64,000 bases of DNA from assembly GCF_014859565.1 (NCBI RefSeq), contig NZ_JACUUA010000001.1, positions 43,427 through 107,426 of the forward strand, given 5' to 3'. Within the stretch, counting starts at the first letter, position 1, and each line of letters begins with the position of its first letter. Below the pieces are notes generated by a model. It saw only the letters and a list, made by a program, of their open reading frames with translations, was not told the origin of the DNA and did not search any database. The DNA is from Marinospirillum sp. Its GTDB lineage: Bacteria; Pseudomonadota; Gammaproteobacteria; Pseudomonadales; Halomonadaceae. The position numbers were made by a program, and so were the translations under genes. Positions 8,913 through 21,229 of this stretch are shown here, piece after piece.

Positions 8913-10978
8913 TGGCTGCTGCCGACTTATTGATTGAACTGGGTTGTGAAGAGCTGCCACCAACCCTGCTGAAGCCATTATCTGATGCCCTACTGACCAG
9001 TCTGACAGAAGGCCTGACCAGTGCCGGTGTGCCTTTTAAAAGTGCAGAAGTTTATGCAACACCTCGGCGACTGGCGGTGCTGGTACACCAACTGGCCAGC
9101 CATCAGCCGGATCAGGATATTGAACGTCGCGGTCCGGCAGTCGCTGCTGCTTATAAAGACGGTGTTGCCACCAAAGCACTGGAAGGTTTTGCCCGCTCTT
9201 GTGGCGTAGATGTTAGTGCCCTGCAAACTCTGGAAACCGATAAAGGCAGCTGGTTGGTGTATCGCACGGTGCAAGCCGGCCAAAGCACCGCACAACTGTT
9301 ACCAGAGCTGGTCAGTAAAGCCTTTGCCGGTTTACCGGTTCCCAAGCGGATGCGCTGGGGCGCTTCGCGGATCGAGTTTTCCCGTCCGGTACACTGGTTG
9401 GTCATGTTACATGGCACAGAAGTGATCCCTGCCGAAATCATGGGATTAAACGCTGACCGTATTACTTATGGTCACCGCTTCCATGCACCAGAAGCCATTA
9501 CTCTGCAGCAGCCTGCTGATTATCTGGCTGCGCTGAAAGATGCCCGTGTTATTGCCGCTTTTGCCGAACGCCGTGCCATGATTCAGCAACAGGTATTGGC
9601 AGAAGCCACCCGTTTTAAAGGCCAGGCAGTGATTGATGACAACCTGCTGGATGAAGTCACCGGGCTAGTTGAATGGCCGGTAGCGCTCACCGGCAGTTTT
9701 GAGGAACGGTTTCTGGAAGTGCCGGATGCCTGTCTGATTTCATCCATGAAAGCCAACCAGAAATACTTCCATCTTGTGGATCAGCAAGGGCGTCTGATGC
9801 CTTTGTTTATCACCATTTGCAACATTGAAAGTGCCGATCCTTCAGTGGTCATTCTGGGTAACGAGCGTGTCATTCGTCCCCGCCTTTCGGACGCAGCATT
9901 CTTTTTTGAAACCGATAAAAAAACACGTCTCTCCAGCCGCAGCCAGGGTTTAGAAAAGGTGGTGTTCCAGCAACAACTCGGTAGCCTGGCTGATAAAACC
10001 CATCGTGTTGCTGCTGTCGCAGTAGCCATTGCAGAGCGTATTGGTGCGGATAAAAGTCATGCTGAGCGAGCTGCGGTACTCAGCAAGTGCGACCTGAATA
10101 CTGAAATGGTACTGGAGTTTCCCGAACTGCAGGGCATCATGGGTGAAGCCTATGCACTGCATGATGGTGAAAACCCAGAAGTCTGCCGTGCCCTGCGTGA
10201 ACAGTATTTACCACGCAACGCCAGCGATGAACTGCCTGTTTCCCAAACCGGTATTTGTCTGGCTCTGGCCGATCGACTGGATACCCTCACCGGTATTTTT
10301 GGTATCGGTCAGAAACCCACTGGGGTTAAAGATCCTTTTGCCCTGCGCCGTGCTGCACTGGGTGTGTTGAATATTCTGGTTAATCGTCAACTTGACCTGG
10401 ATCTGAAAGAGCTGATTCAACTAGCTCTGGCACAGCACACCAGCCTGCCCAAAGCCGCAGAAGTGAGCACAGAGCTACTGGACTACATGTTGGATCGTTT
10501 CCGTGCCTGGTATCAGGCTCAGGGTATTGCCACAGAAGTGTTTCTGGCTGTTCGTAGTCGTGGTGTCACTCATCCACTGGATTTTGACCGTCGTGTACAA
10601 GCCGTTGCTACCTTCAGCAAACTGCCAGAAGCGGCTGCTCTTGCTGCAGCCAACAAACGGGTCAGCAACCTGCTGGGCAAACTGGAAACGCCGGTCGCCG
10701 CGAATATCAACAAAGCATTACTGACAGAGGCCGCTGAAGTCACTCTGGCCGAACAGCTGGCCGTGAAAGATATTGATGTGGCGCCATTGTATGCACGGGG
10801 TGATTATCAGGCCGCATTAAACTGCCTGGCAGGCTTGCGTGAGCCGGTTGACCAATTCTTTGATCAGGTGATGGTGATGGCGAATGATCCAGCTATTCGC
10901 ACCAATCGCCTGGCATTGTTAGCTACTTTGCAGACCTTGTTCCTGCATACTGCTGATATTGCCCAATTGCAACACTAA
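8909..10978 (+). CDS. glyS: Glycyl-tRNA synthetase beta subunit
   Basis: 689 aa, the standard length. The beta subunit recognises tRNA-Gly and completes the alpha2beta2 enzyme. Recognisable blocks are [12 protein letters not shown] at the N-terminus, [11 protein letters not shown], the central HD-like region [19 protein letters not shown] (about residue 390), and [28 protein letters not shown] (about 450). Two consecutive ATGs at 8909 and 8912 are possible starts. It ends just before a strong terminator. Confidence 0.97.
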   Translation: MMAAADLLIELGCEELPPTLLKPLSDALLTSLTEGLTSAGVPFKSAEVYATPRRLAVLVHQLASHQPDQDIERRGPAVAAAYKDGVATKALEGFARSCGVDVSALQTLETDKGSWLVYRTVQAGQSTAQLLPELVSKAFAGLPVPKRMRWGASRIEFSRPVHWLVMLHGTEVIPAEIMGLNADRITYGHRFHAPEAITLQQPADYLAALKDARVIAAFAERRAMIQQQVLAEATRFKGQAVIDDNLLDEVTGLVEWPVALTGSFEERFLEVPDACLISSMKANQKYFHLVDQQGRLMPLFITICNIESADPSVVILGNERVIRPRLSDAAFFFETDKKTRLSSRSQGLEKVVFQQQLGSLADKTHRVAAVAVAIAERIGADKSHAERAAVLSKCDLNTEMVLEFPELQGIMGEAYALHDGENPEVCRALREQYLPRNASDELPVSQTGICLALADRLDTLTGIFGIGQKPTGVKDPFALRRAALGVLNILVNRQLDLDLKELIQLALAQHTSLPKAAEVSTELLDYMLDRFRAWYQAQGIATEVFLAVRSRGVTHPLDFDRRVQAVATFSKLPEAAALAAANKRVSNLLGKLETPVAANINKALLTEAAEVTLAEQLAVKDIDVAPLYARGDYQAALNCLAGLREPVDQFFDQVMVMANDPAIRTNRLALLATLQTLFLHTADIAQLQH

Positions 10979-10984
10979 GTATCC

Positions 10985-11006
10985 GGGGGCATTTGCCCCC
11001 TTTTTT
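10985..11006 (+). terminator. Rho-independent terminator after glyS
   Basis: Stem GGGGGCA/TGCCCCC with a very tight loop (10985-11000), followed by a T-run. It lies 6 bp after the glyS stop. Confidence 0.85.
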
Positions 11007-11026
11007 GACTTTTCTGTACCTGAACC

Positions 11027-11575
11027 ATGAAAAAAATACTGATTCTGGATCGTGATGGTGTCATCAATGAAGATTCTGATGCCTTTGTAAAAAATGCTGA
11101 TGAATGGATTCCCATTCCAGGTTCGATTGAGGCCATGGCGGCTTTTTATAAAGCAGGCTGGATTCTTGCGATTGCCACCAATCAGTCCGGGCTGGCTCGT
11201 GGCAAATTTTCTGCCGAGGATCTTGATGCACAGCATGAAAAACTACTTCGTTTATTGCACCAGGCCGGTGGTGACGTGCACCATATAGCCTGGTGCCCAC
11301 ATGGGCCGGATGATGGATGTGAATGCCGTAAGCCACGCCCCGGTTTGTTACATCAGATCAGCCTGGCACTGAATCTTGACCTGGATGGAGCTATTATGGT
11401 CGGTGACAGTCTCAGAGATCTTCAGGCTGGTCAGGCTGTAGGTTGCAAGGCAGTACTAGTTAGGACGGGTAAAGGTAAAAAAACCCTGGCTGCTGGTGAA
11501 GGTCTGGAGCAGGTAACCGTTGTGGATAATCTGGCACAACTGGCCAGTGAATTACTTGATCAAGCAGTGATTTAA
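11027..11575 (+). CDS. gmhB: D-glycero-beta-D-manno-heptose-1,7-bisphosphate 7-phosphatase
   Basis: HAD-superfamily phosphatase that removes the C7 phosphate between the two HldE reactions in ADP-heptose synthesis. 182 aa. Motif I is LDRDGVINE (nucleophile and acid/base Asp), motif II ATNQSGLARG, and motif IV MVGDSLRDLQAG. The zinc-site loop CPHGPDDGCECRKPRPG has the Cys/His ligands typical of GmhB, and CRKP also carries the conserved Lys. Linkage to glyS is common in gammaproteobacteria. Together with hldE, waaA, the GT9 gene and kdkA it marks this stretch as LPS inner-core synthesis. Confidence 0.94.
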   Translation: MKKILILDRDGVINEDSDAFVKNADEWIPIPGSIEAMAAFYKAGWILAIATNQSGLARGKFSAEDLDAQHEKLLRLLHQAGGDVHHIAWCPHGPDDGCECRKPRPGLLHQISLALNLDLDGAIMVGDSLRDLQAGQAVGCKAVLVRTGKGKKTLAAGEGLEQVTVVDNLAQLASELLDQAVI

Positions 11576-11620
11576 CGTGATAAAACCTTTTTTATTACCG
11601 AAAAGGAAGCCTAATCAAGT

Positions 11621-14119
11621 ATGCCTAAAGCATCTGAATCCCATTTTCTTTTAAACAGCAATATTCTGCGGCCAGCCGGTTTTCTTGCGCTGGTTTTCCT
11701 GATGTCCCTGTCACTGGTAACAGCCACCACTCTGGCCACCACCCTATTTCTTAGCCAGGCAGGGGCATCTGCTCTACCTTTGTTTTTTATCCTTTTTGCT
11801 CTGGTCTCAACACCTGTCAGTGCTCTGGTCTCTTGGTGGGCAGACCGCATCCCTCGCTTGTTTATTCTGGCAACACTCTGGGCACTATTAGGTGGGCTGG
11901 CTTTAATAGCTTGGTGGCTTGGCATCCAGTCATCAAACGCTGCTTTTGTTTTTTATCTGGGTATCAGCACCACAGAACTGCTGCTGGGCAGTCTGGCGGG
12001 TATTTTGCTCAGTGACTATTTTTCCCTGACGCAGAGTAAACGCATGACTGGTAAGCTCAGTCTGATGCTAGCTCTGGGAGGTGTCTGTGGTGCTTTGCTG
12101 GTTAGTTTGTCTGCCATCTGGTTATCTCCAAACGAATCCCTGTGGTTGATTGCCCTGATCAGCCTGTTGGGGCTGATTCTGGTCTATTTTTATCATCAGT
12201 GGCAAAAACCCTTGGCTGAATCCATGCCAGAAGAAACGGATGATCATTACCTGACATCTGAGCAACAAGGCAAACTTCAACTACTACTGGCAATTTTCAA
12301 GAAACATTCCTTGGCACGCTGGCTGACAGCTGGTGTGTTTTTTGCTGTAGTTATCCAGTGCCTGCAGGAAATCCTGGCCTTTACTCTTTATGAACAACAT
12401 TACGTTGATGAGCAGTCTCTGGCTGTTTTTCTTGGGTTTGCAGTTGGCCTGCTGCACCTGTCCAGCCTGATGTTTGCCTTGCTGATTACCGGTTTATTAT
12501 TACCTCGCATTGGTGTCAGTCGAACTCACTTGTTCCACCCCCTGTTTAACCTGTTTGCCTTTGCTGCTGTTGCCTTGTCCGGGAGACTCTGGTCCGGTGT
12601 GATCGCTCATATTGCCAGCGACCCCCTGGATGTAAGTGTTAATTCACCAACCACTACCCTGCTTTACAATGCCCTGCCTACCGGTCAGATTGGCTCACTA
12701 CGTCTATTTAATGACGGCATTGTTTATCCTGTAGCTCTCGGTTTATCCGGTGTGCTGCTGTTATTTATTGAACCTTTGTTATCATTGTTACACTTGGCTA
12801 TTCTGGGTGGTTTGTTATCTATTGCATTGCTACTGATGCACTGGCGTGCAGGTCAGAGTTATGAGCAGGATCTGAAAAAGCAGGTCAGTGTAGGTACCTT
12901 GCAGCTGGGCAGCTCCCATACCAACAAGATCCAGCCTCGCGCTAGGGGACTGCACAGTTATACAGCAGCGGCAGAACACGCCGCTGTATCTCACCTTGAA
13001 AAGGTTTCAACAGAAGACATAAAACTGACCACCGGCATGATGAATCAGTGGCTCACTCAGCTGCATCAGCCATCGTTGGTTCAGCAGCTACTGCCTTACA
13101 TCCATGCGCTGGATGATAGGGAACTACGCAAAGCACTCATGTACATGCTGCCAAAAATGTCTCAGCATCCCCTAGATTCGTTGGTGCTGTTCATTCGTGG
13201 ATTACCTCCACTTAATGAGCGGATTGCTGTGCTGCTGCTGCTGTGGTTTCGCAAACACTGGGGCAATCCGCTGACGCTGCTCTATATGGGTTACAGTCTA
13301 ACAAGCAAAATTCGCGATCCATTAAAACGCCGACTGATTCATCTAGTGACAGAAAACTATCGCCGCCGTGCACAGTGCCTGTTGCTGGAGTTATTACGCC
13401 CCTATGACACCAAGGGAACATTACAGGGGATAGAAATTCGATTGTATGCCGGTGACTCTCGCCAGAAAGCCCAAGCACTGGAAACCTTAAGCCTGATTCC
13501 TCAGCGACATCTAACCTACTGGTTAAACTTGGTTTTTGAACCCTTGCCCAGCATGAATCTTCGTACCTTGTTAAAACCGTTTCGTCGCATTGATCAGGAT
13601 ATGGTCAACCTGTTAAAACAGATTCCTGACCCTTGGATGAACAAGATGGCAGAAGTTTATCCTCGCCTGTGTCACTCTGAATCTTGCACACAATACGTTG
13701 GAGCTTCACTTATGGAACGTCTGGAACTCTTGCATCAAGTCCCCTTATTTGCAGAATTAAATCTGGATGACCTGCAATCACTGGATGCACAATTGCGTAG
13801 CCGCAAGGTTAATACTGACGAACTTTTGTTTAACGAAGGAGATCCTGGAGACTGCCTGTATATTCTAGTCAGCGGTGAATTGGCTGTTAGTCGTAAAAAC
13901 GATAAGGGTGAAAATATGTTGTTGGCCAAGTTGGGAGCTGGACAACCCGTCGGCGAAATGGCGTTGCTTGATGAATTACCCCGTTCAGCAACAGCCGTGG
14001 CTACTTGTGACAGTGAAATTCTCCGGCTGGATAAATTGCGCTTTCATAGCCTGGTGATGCAGCGACCACAAATATTGTTGGGGATGTGCAAGGTTCTGGC
14101 TACCCGCCTGCGAGGTTAA
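11621..14119 (+). CDS. Membrane protein: transporter-like domain + HEAT-like region + cyclic-nucleotide-binding domain
   Basis: 832 aa in three parts. Residues 15 to about 415 are very hydrophobic, with some 10-12 predicted membrane helices (e.g. FLALVFLMSLSLVTATTLA, LFILATLWALLGGLALIAW), resembling MFS or ATP/ADP-translocase (NTT)-like carriers. Residues about 440-690 are soluble and helical, with HEAT-like units (LVQQLLPYIHALDDRELRKA). The last 130 residues are a cNMP-binding fold: LFNEGDPGDCLYILVSGEL, then the phosphate-binding cassette GEMALLDELPRSATA with the GE-x-ALL and R-S-A residues needed for cyclic-nucleotide binding. A carrier gated by a cyclic nucleotide is an inference; the substrate is unknown. 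It has its own terminator and no evident operon partner. Confidence 0.7.
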   Translation: MPKASESHFLLNSNILRPAGFLALVFLMSLSLVTATTLATTLFLSQAGASALPLFFILFALVSTPVSALVSWWADRIPRLFILATLWALLGGLALIAWWLGIQSSNAAFVFYLGISTTELLLGSLAGILLSDYFSLTQSKRMTGKLSLMLALGGVCGALLVSLSAIWLSPNESLWLIALISLLGLILVYFYHQWQKPLAESMPEETDDHYLTSEQQGKLQLLLAIFKKHSLARWLTAGVFFAVVIQCLQEILAFTLYEQHYVDEQSLAVFLGFAVGLLHLSSLMFALLITGLLLPRIGVSRTHLFHPLFNLFAFAAVALSGRLWSGVIAHIASDPLDVSVNSPTTTLLYNALPTGQIGSLRLFNDGIVYPVALGLSGVLLLFIEPLLSLLHLAILGGLLSIALLLMHWRAGQSYEQDLKKQVSVGTLQLGSSHTNKIQPRARGLHSYTAAAEHAAVSHLEKVSTEDIKLTTGMMNQWLTQLHQPSLVQQLLPYIHALDDRELRKALMYMLPKMSQHPLDSLVLFIRGLPPLNERIAVLLLLWFRKHWGNPLTLLYMGYSLTSKIRDPLKRRLIHLVTENYRRRAQCLLLELLRPYDTKGTLQGIEIRLYAGDSRQKAQALETLSLIPQRHLTYWLNLVFEPLPSMNLRTLLKPFRRIDQDMVNLLKQIPDPWMNKMAEVYPRLCHSESCTQYVGASLMERLELLHQVPLFAELNLDDLQSLDAQLRSRKVNTDELLFNEGDPGDCLYILVSGELAVSRKNDKGENMLLAKLGAGQPVGEMALLDELPRSATAVATCDSEILRLDKLRFHSLVMQRPQILLGMCKVLATRLRG

Positions 14120-14123
14120 CTTG

Positions 14124-14156
14124 AAAAAAACCGCAAGCTTCCGCCTCCGGTTTTTT
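14124..14156. terminator. Bidirectional terminator between the transporter gene and gyrB
   Basis: AAAAAACCG (14125-14133) pairs with CGGTTTTTT (14148-14156). The A-run and T-run let it serve both the plus-strand gene ending at 14119 and gyrB, which ends at 14178 on the minus strand. Confidence 0.75.
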
Positions 14157-14177
14157 AGTTTAGATGTGCTGTGTTAT

Positions 14178-16634
<2,457 letters not shown>

Positions 16635-16649
16635 TCAATTCATGCAACA

Positions 16650-17750
16650 TCAAGACAAGGCTTTAGGACTGATTTGTCCATGTTCCACGTGAAACCATGC
16701 GTTTTTTTCTGGCTGCTGCCAGCCGTAAGCCAGTGCTTCTTCATCCACACTGGTTATAAAAACCTGTCCGGCTTGTTCTTCAAGTACCTGACAAAAAATA
16801 CTGCGGTGATGCTTGTCGAGTTCTGCTGGCAGGTCATCAATCAGATAAACACACTGCTTTTTTCCTGCTACTGCCAACAACTCACCCTGTGCCAATTTTA
16901 AGGCCGAAACAACCAGCTTTTGCTGACCTCGGGACAACACATCCATGGCAGGTCGTCCATCAACACTGATTCGAATATCAGCACGCTGAGGTCCAGACTG
17001 AGTAAAACCCTGTTCAATATCTCTGCTACGTGATGTTTCCAGTGATTCTGCCAGACTAATATTTTTATCCCAGCCACGCTGAAAAACCAGCTTGAGAAGC
17101 TGCCCTTCAAGAAACCGTTGTAACAAAACCTCAAACAAAGGCTTTAAATGATCGAGATAAGATTGCCGATAAGCCGTGATCTGCTCGCCATTTAGAGCGA
17201 TTTCTTTTTCCCAAAGCTGCAGCTGCAGGGTGTCTATTCTACCATGTCTGAGGAGGCTGTTGCGCTGTTTAAGGGCACGTTGGAAACGTTGCCAGCAGTA
17301 GATAAACTCATGTTCCACGTGGAACACTCCCCAGTCAACAAACTGGCGACGTTCACGTGGGCTGCCTTCAAGCAGACGAAATGCATCTGGATTGATCAAC
17401 TGGACTGGCAGCTCACTGGTTAATTCAGCAACACCGGAAGGACGCACACCACGAAAAAGGATTTCGGTTTCATCATCCTGAGTTCCACGCTGGACTCCCA
17501 GAGAAGCCAGAGAAAAATCCAGCATCCTGATCTGGGCAAACACCGTAAAACGTTCGGCTTCGTGATGAATCAGACTCTTGAGTTTTTTACTGCGGAAAGA
17601 CCGTACCAGACTAAGCAGATGAATGGCTTCCAACAAAGAAGTTTTGCCACTGCCATTTTCGCCGACAAAAAGATTGATCCCCTCAACTGGATGTATTTCA
17701 GCAGAGGGGATATTTCGGAAGTTTTTTATTTGCAGACGATGGATGGTCAT
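16650..17750 (-). CDS. recF: DNA replication and repair protein RecF
   Basis: 366 aa SMC-like ATPase that helps load RecA at gapped DNA. FVGENGSGKTSLLEAIHLLS is the Walker A near residue 30, SPRERRQFVDWGVFHVE follows, LSRGQQKLVVSALKLAQ is the ABC signature, and VYLIDDLPAELD is the Walker B. It sits between dnaN and gyrB as usual. Its coding sequence contains two 16-bp parS-like palindromes (16681 and 17311), and both fall where the protein reads F-H-V-E-H. Confidence 0.96.
   Translation of the reverse strand: MTIHRLQIKNFRNIPSAEIHPVEGINLFVGENGSGKTSLLEAIHLLSLVRSFRSKKLKSLIHHEAERFTVFAQIRMLDFSLASLGVQRGTQDDETEILFRGVRPSGVAELTSELPVQLINPDAFRLLEGSPRERRQFVDWGVFHVEHEFIYCWQRFQRALKQRNSLLRHGRIDTLQLQLWEKEIALNGEQITAYRQSYLDHLKPLFEVLLQRFLEGQLLKLVFQRGWDKNISLAESLETSRSRDIEQGFTQSGPQRADIRISVDGRPAMDVLSRGQQKLVVSALKLAQGELLAVAGKKQCVYLIDDLPAELDKHHRSIFCQVLEEQAGQVFITSVDEEALAYGWQQPEKNAWFHVEHGQISPKALS
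16681..16696. promoter_or_regulatory. parS: parS-like ParB-binding site inside recF (3' end)
   Basis: TGTTCCACGTGAAACC, a 16-bp near-palindrome matching the bacterial parS consensus (TGTTnCACGTGnAACA-type) at all but the last position. parA and parB lie 11 kb away. Confidence 0.7.
17311..17326. promoter_or_regulatory. parS: parS site inside recF (perfect palindrome)
   Basis: TGTTCCACGTGGAACA is a perfect 16-bp palindrome of the parS type. It is in frame within recF, so the sequence serves both protein and presumed ParB binding. Confidence 0.8.
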
Positions 17751-17791
17751 GAGGTTAGCACCGCTGCAAAAAGTCAGCAGTGCATTTAAAA

Positions 17792-19096
17792 TTAGAGGCG
17801 CATTGGCATAACAACATAAAGGGCAGAACCACCTTCGGCAGCACTGATCAAAGCGCTGGATCCAGGATCAGAAAGACTGATCTGTACATGTTTGACCTGA
17901 TCACCGATGTTGTCCATCACATCAATCAGATAACCTACATTAAAACCCATTTCCAGAGTTTCACCCTGATAGTTGATACTCATGCTTTCTTCAGCTTCTT
18001 CCTGCTCAGGATTGTTGGCAACCAATGTCAGGGTATTGTCAGTCAACAATAAACGGATCCCCAGGAATTTTTCGTTGGCCAGAATACCAATACGGCTCAG
18101 CATCTGACGCAGCTCTATACGGTCGCAGATAATATGTTTGTTACCACCACGAGGAATCACACGCTCATAATCCGGATAACGGCCTTCAATTTGTTTGGAA
18201 ACAAAAGTCATGTTTTGACCGTTCACCTGGAAATGCTGTTCACCAAAAATCAGATCCACATGAAAATCACTGATTCTAACCGTAACGTGGCTTTTACCTG
18301 ATTCCAGCGCCTGTGTATAAACAGAAGGATTTTTGATGATTTCATAACCACCACCCACCAGAGGACGCACCTCCAACATTTTGCTGTCTTGTGTAGATGC
18401 GTTCAGCAACTCCTGACTGGGTGGTTGAATCCACTGCAATTCCATTTCCATCTCAACACCGGGATCAACCAGTACCTTGGCAACCTCGCTCACTGCCTTG
18501 GCAGGAACAATCATGCTGCTTTTTTCATATTCCACAGATTCCGCCAGTTTGATTTCATCGAGAGACAAGCGGTGACCATCGGTAGCAACAGCGCGTAAAC
18601 AACCTGTTTGCAGCTCAAACAACATGCCATTCAAATAATAACGAACATCCTGTTTGGCCATTGCAAAACTATTGCGACGAATCAGATTCAATAATTCACT
18701 CTCATGCAAGGTAATGCGATAACGTTCCGGGCTTAGCTGCACAGAAGGGAATTCCGAAGACGGCAGTGTTGCAAGTACAAAGCGGCTGCGACCGGAACGA
18801 ACCACGGCACGCTGATCTTCCAGTGTAAATTCAATGACCGCTTCGTCTGCCAGAGAACGACAGATATCAGACAATTTTTTGGCAGGTACTGTAATACTTC
18901 CCGGTGTGTCTAGGTGACGCAGGGCAACACGCCAGATCAGTTCTACTTCCAGATCCAGACCGGTCAGAATCAGACCTTCTTCTGTAGCATCAATGCGTAT
19001 ATGGGACAGGATCGGCAAAGTATGGCGACGACCCACTACACCAGACATCATGGATAATGGGCGCAGCAGGGTTTCACGTGATACGGAAAATTTCAT
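17792..19096 (-). CDS. dnaN: DNA polymerase III beta sliding clamp, with an internal insertion
   Basis: Processivity clamp of the replicase. The start is the ATG at 19096 (MKFSVSRETLLRPL), with AAGGTG 6 nt upstream, rather than a GTG at 19105. Standard landmarks are TLPILSHIRI, VRYYLNGMLFE, ATDGHRLS, NNPEQEEAEE and the C-terminal YVVMPMRL. The protein is 434 aa, about 67 longer than the usual 366-367. The surplus is mainly one insert at about residues 213-270, between the middle-domain segment VAKVLV and the strand VTVRISDFHVDLI, plus a few residues near 287. Codon reading is uninterrupted on both sides, so this looks like a genuine extra loop. A weak parS-like site overlaps the 5' end. Confidence 0.95.
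   Translation of the reverse strand: MKFSVSRETLLRPLSMMSGVVGRRHTLPILSHIRIDATEEGLILTGLDLEVELIWRVALRHLDTPGSITVPAKKLSDICRSLADEAVIEFTLEDQRAVVRSGRSRFVLATLPSSEFPSVQLSPERYRITLHESELLNLIRRNSFAMAKQDVRYYLNGMLFELQTGCLRAVATDGHRLSLDEIKLAESVEYEKSSMIVPAKAVSEVAKVLVDPGVEMEMELQWIQPPSQELLNASTQDSKMLEVRPLVGGGYEIIKNPSVYTQALESGKSHVTVRISDFHVDLIFGEQHFQVNGQNMTFVSKQIEGRYPDYERVIPRGGNKHIICDRIELRQMLSRIGILANEKFLGIRLLLTDNTLTLVANNPEQEEAEESMSINYQGETLEMGFNVGYLIDVMDNIGDQVKHVQISLSDPGSSALISAAEGGSALYVVMPMRL
19070..19085. promoter_or_regulatory. Weaker parS-like site at the dnaN 5' end
   Basis: GGTTTCACGTGATACG keeps the TTTCACGTGA core but differs from the 16-bp consensus at three positions. Confidence 0.35.
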
Positions 19097-19114
19097 GTCT
19101 TTCACCTTAAAAAT

Positions 19115-20581
19115 TTAACTGGTCAACAAACGCAGCAGATTTTTCCAGTCCTCACGGATATCAGGACTTTCATCCTGCAGCGACAGGATTTTTCTGCAAG
19201 CATGTAATACGGTTGTATGATCTCGACCACCAAAAGCATCACCAATTTCAGGAAGTGAGTGGTTAGTCAGCTCTTTGGCTAGTGCCATAGCCATTTGTCT
19301 TGGCCGGGCAATGGATCGATTGCGACGCTTGGAATGCAGGTCAGCAATTTTGATTTTGTAATATTCAGCGACGGTGCGTTGTATGTTATCCACACCCACT
19401 TGCTTGTCCTGAACAGCAAAAAGATCCTTGAGTGATTCGCGCACCAACTCAACACTAATGGGTTGACCTTTAAACCGTGAATCCGCTGCCACACGGTTTA
19501 ATGCACCTTCAAGATCACGCACATGTGAACGAATTTTCTGGGCGATAAAAAATGCCACTTCCTGCGGCAGATCAACGTTGGCCATTTCAGCTTTTTTCAT
19601 CAGGATGGCAACACGCAGCTCCAGTTCAGGCGGCTCAATCGCAACAGTCAGCCCCCAGCCGAAACGACTTTTTAATCGCTCCTCAACACCAATTTCTTTT
19701 GGATAACGATCAGAGGTCAGGATAATTTGCTGACCTCCCTCCAGAAGAGCATTAAAGGTATGGAAAAATTCTTCCTGGGAACGATCCTTGCCAACAAAAA
19801 ACTGAATATCGTCAATCAGCAAAGCATCCAGATTACGGTAATAACGTTTAAATTCATTAATGGCGTTGAGCTGCAGTGCCTTGACCATATCCTGCACAAA
19901 ACGCTCGGAATTCAGATAAACCACCCGCGCATTGGGATTTTGTTTGAGAATCTGGTTACCCACCGCATGCATCAAGTGAGTTTTACCCAGGCCAACGCCT
20001 CCATATATAAAGAGAGGGTTGTAGGCACCACCGGGGTTTTCTGCGACCTGAAAAGAAGCAGCCCGAGCAAGCTGGTTAGATTTACCTTCCACCAGGGTTT
20101 CAAAAGTGTGCATTGGATTCAGTGTTGAAGCGTGTTTGATACCACCTTCAACCTGAATACTGGAACGATTGCGACTTTTTTGGTGCGTGGAAGTTGGTAC
20201 AGACTCCTGCGGTTCGTTAACTGCTCCAATTTCATCCGAAAGATCTGTCAAGGTGGACTGATAATCAGGAACAGATGATGGGGCAGCAGTTGATACTGAT
20301 TGCATAACGGGTGCAGGAACAGCAGCGACTGCCTGACGACTACCCACACTGAATTTAACGTCCGGAATTTGCCCAGCAGAAACGTCCTGCACCAGTTCCT
20401 GCAAACGAGAAGCATATTTATCCGTTACCCATTGCAGAACAAAGCGATTAGGAGCTAACAATTGCAAGCTACGACCATTCATTTCTGGCTGCAACGGACG
20501 GATCCAAGTAGACAGTTGCTGGGCAGGGATTTCAGTTTCAAGAATCGCAAGACACTGCGACCACAGGTCATCAACAGGCAC
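19115..20581 (-). CDS. dnaA: Chromosomal replication initiator DnaA
   Basis: AAA+ initiator that binds DnaA boxes and opens oriC. 488 aa starting from GTG (20581-20579), preceded by AAGGAG at a 7-nt spacing. It has domain I ([20 protein letters not shown]), a variable linker (about residues 90-160), the AAA+ domain with [13 protein letters not shown] (Walker A) and LLIDDIQFF (Walker B), and domain IV with the box-binding signature [12 protein letters not shown] near the C-terminus. It is first of four minus-strand genes reading away from the origin-like region 20582-21079; a DnaA box 50 bp upstream suggests autoregulation. Confidence 0.98.
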   Translation of the reverse strand: MPVDDLWSQCLAILETEIPAQQLSTWIRPLQPEMNGRSLQLLAPNRFVLQWVTDKYASRLQELVQDVSAGQIPDVKFSVGSRQAVAAVPAPVMQSVSTAAPSSVPDYQSTLTDLSDEIGAVNEPQESVPTSTHQKSRNRSSIQVEGGIKHASTLNPMHTFETLVEGKSNQLARAASFQVAENPGGAYNPLFIYGGVGLGKTHLMHAVGNQILKQNPNARVVYLNSERFVQDMVKALQLNAINEFKRYYRNLDALLIDDIQFFVGKDRSQEEFFHTFNALLEGGQQIILTSDRYPKEIGVEERLKSRFGWGLTVAIEPPELELRVAILMKKAEMANVDLPQEVAFFIAQKIRSHVRDLEGALNRVAADSRFKGQPISVELVRESLKDLFAVQDKQVGVDNIQRTVAEYYKIKIADLHSKRRNRSIARPRQMAMALAKELTNHSLPEIGDAFGGRDHTTVLHACRKILSLQDESPDIREDWKNLLRLLTS

Positions 20582-20608
20582 AATAGAGCTCCTTTGGATA
20601 TTCAGCCT

Positions 20609-20639
20609 ATTCTAGCCTTTTGCAGCAAACTTATCCACA
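20609..20639 (-). promoter_or_regulatory. Candidate dnaA promoter overlapped by a DnaA box
   Basis: On the minus strand TAGAAT (20614-20609) is a good -10. The -35 region falls on the DnaA box TTATCCACA (20631-20639), which would let DnaA repress its own gene. No clean -35 hexamer at 17 bp. Confidence 0.4.
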
Positions 20640-20963
20640 ACCTGAAAAATAGCTCAAACAGACTAGATTAACTGCATGTGGATAACACTACGGTCAGTAG
20701 CTGTAAAAAGAATGAACAAAAGGGGTACTTTTTAAGCCTGTGGACAGTTAGCACATTTGCACACAGCTCCACTACAGGATAAACACCTCTGCTACAAGGC
20801 AATTAACTGACTTATCAAATACATAATTGACTGTTTTTTATTTGAAAATAAGACTTATACACAGAAATTATCCCGTCTAAAAATAACAGTAAGAGTTAAA
20901 GATCTTTAAGTTCTTTTTTTATAGTTATGTTTGGCTGGCACAAAAAGTCCGCAAAAGGAAAAA

Positions 20964-20992
20964 TTGCGCTCCAGCTCATAATTCTCTAAAAT
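20964..20992 (+). promoter_or_regulatory. rpmH promoter
   Basis: TTGCGC (20964-20969), 17-bp spacer, TAAAAT (20987-20992), about 90 bp upstream of rpmH. Confidence 0.6.
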
Positions 20993-21079
20993 CCCGCTCT
21001 TGCATCAGCAAAGTTTCTCTGGGGTCATCAACCTGCGGGGATTCCTAAACCTTTATCACCCTGTGGAAAGTAAAAAATC

Positions 21080-21214
21080 ATGAAACGTACATTTCAACCC
21101 AGCGTCCTGAAGCGCAAGCGTACTCACGGTTTCCGTGCTCGCATGGCAACCAAAAACGGCCGTGACGTTCTGTCCCGTCGTCGTGCCAAGGGCCGTAAGC
21201 GTCTGTGTGCTTAA
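21080..21214 (+). CDS. rpmH: 50S ribosomal protein L34
   Basis: 44 aa, the standard length for this small basic large-subunit protein. It reads [19 protein letters not shown] at the start and ends [12 protein letters not shown]. The whole of the conserved L34 sequence is recognisable. It is followed 15 bp later by rnpA, the universal bacterial pair. Confidence 0.98.
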   Translation: MKRTFQPSVLKRKRTHGFRARMATKNGRDVLSRRRAKGRKRLCA

Positions 21215-21229
21215 GCACCAGCCTGCCCA

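Larger units (their letters stand above)
20582..21079. other. oriC: Candidate oriC: dnaA-rpmH intergenic region with DnaA boxes and an AT-rich stretch
   Basis: 498 bp without a gene. Exact TTATnCACA boxes are at 20631-20639 (plus), 20677-20685 (minus) and 20855-20863 (plus, TTATACACA). A weaker one, TGTGGACAG, is at 20739-20747. About 40 bp beyond the third box is an AT-rich tract starting GATCTTTAAGTT (20901) that resembles the 13-mer unwinding repeats of enterobacterial oriC. The place, between dnaA and rpmH, is where Pseudomonas-type origins lie. Confidence 0.65.

Noticed and set aside
19386..19394. TTATCCACA inside dnaA as part of the origin
   Set aside because: Isolated single box in coding sequence more than 1 kb from either cluster; may be chance.
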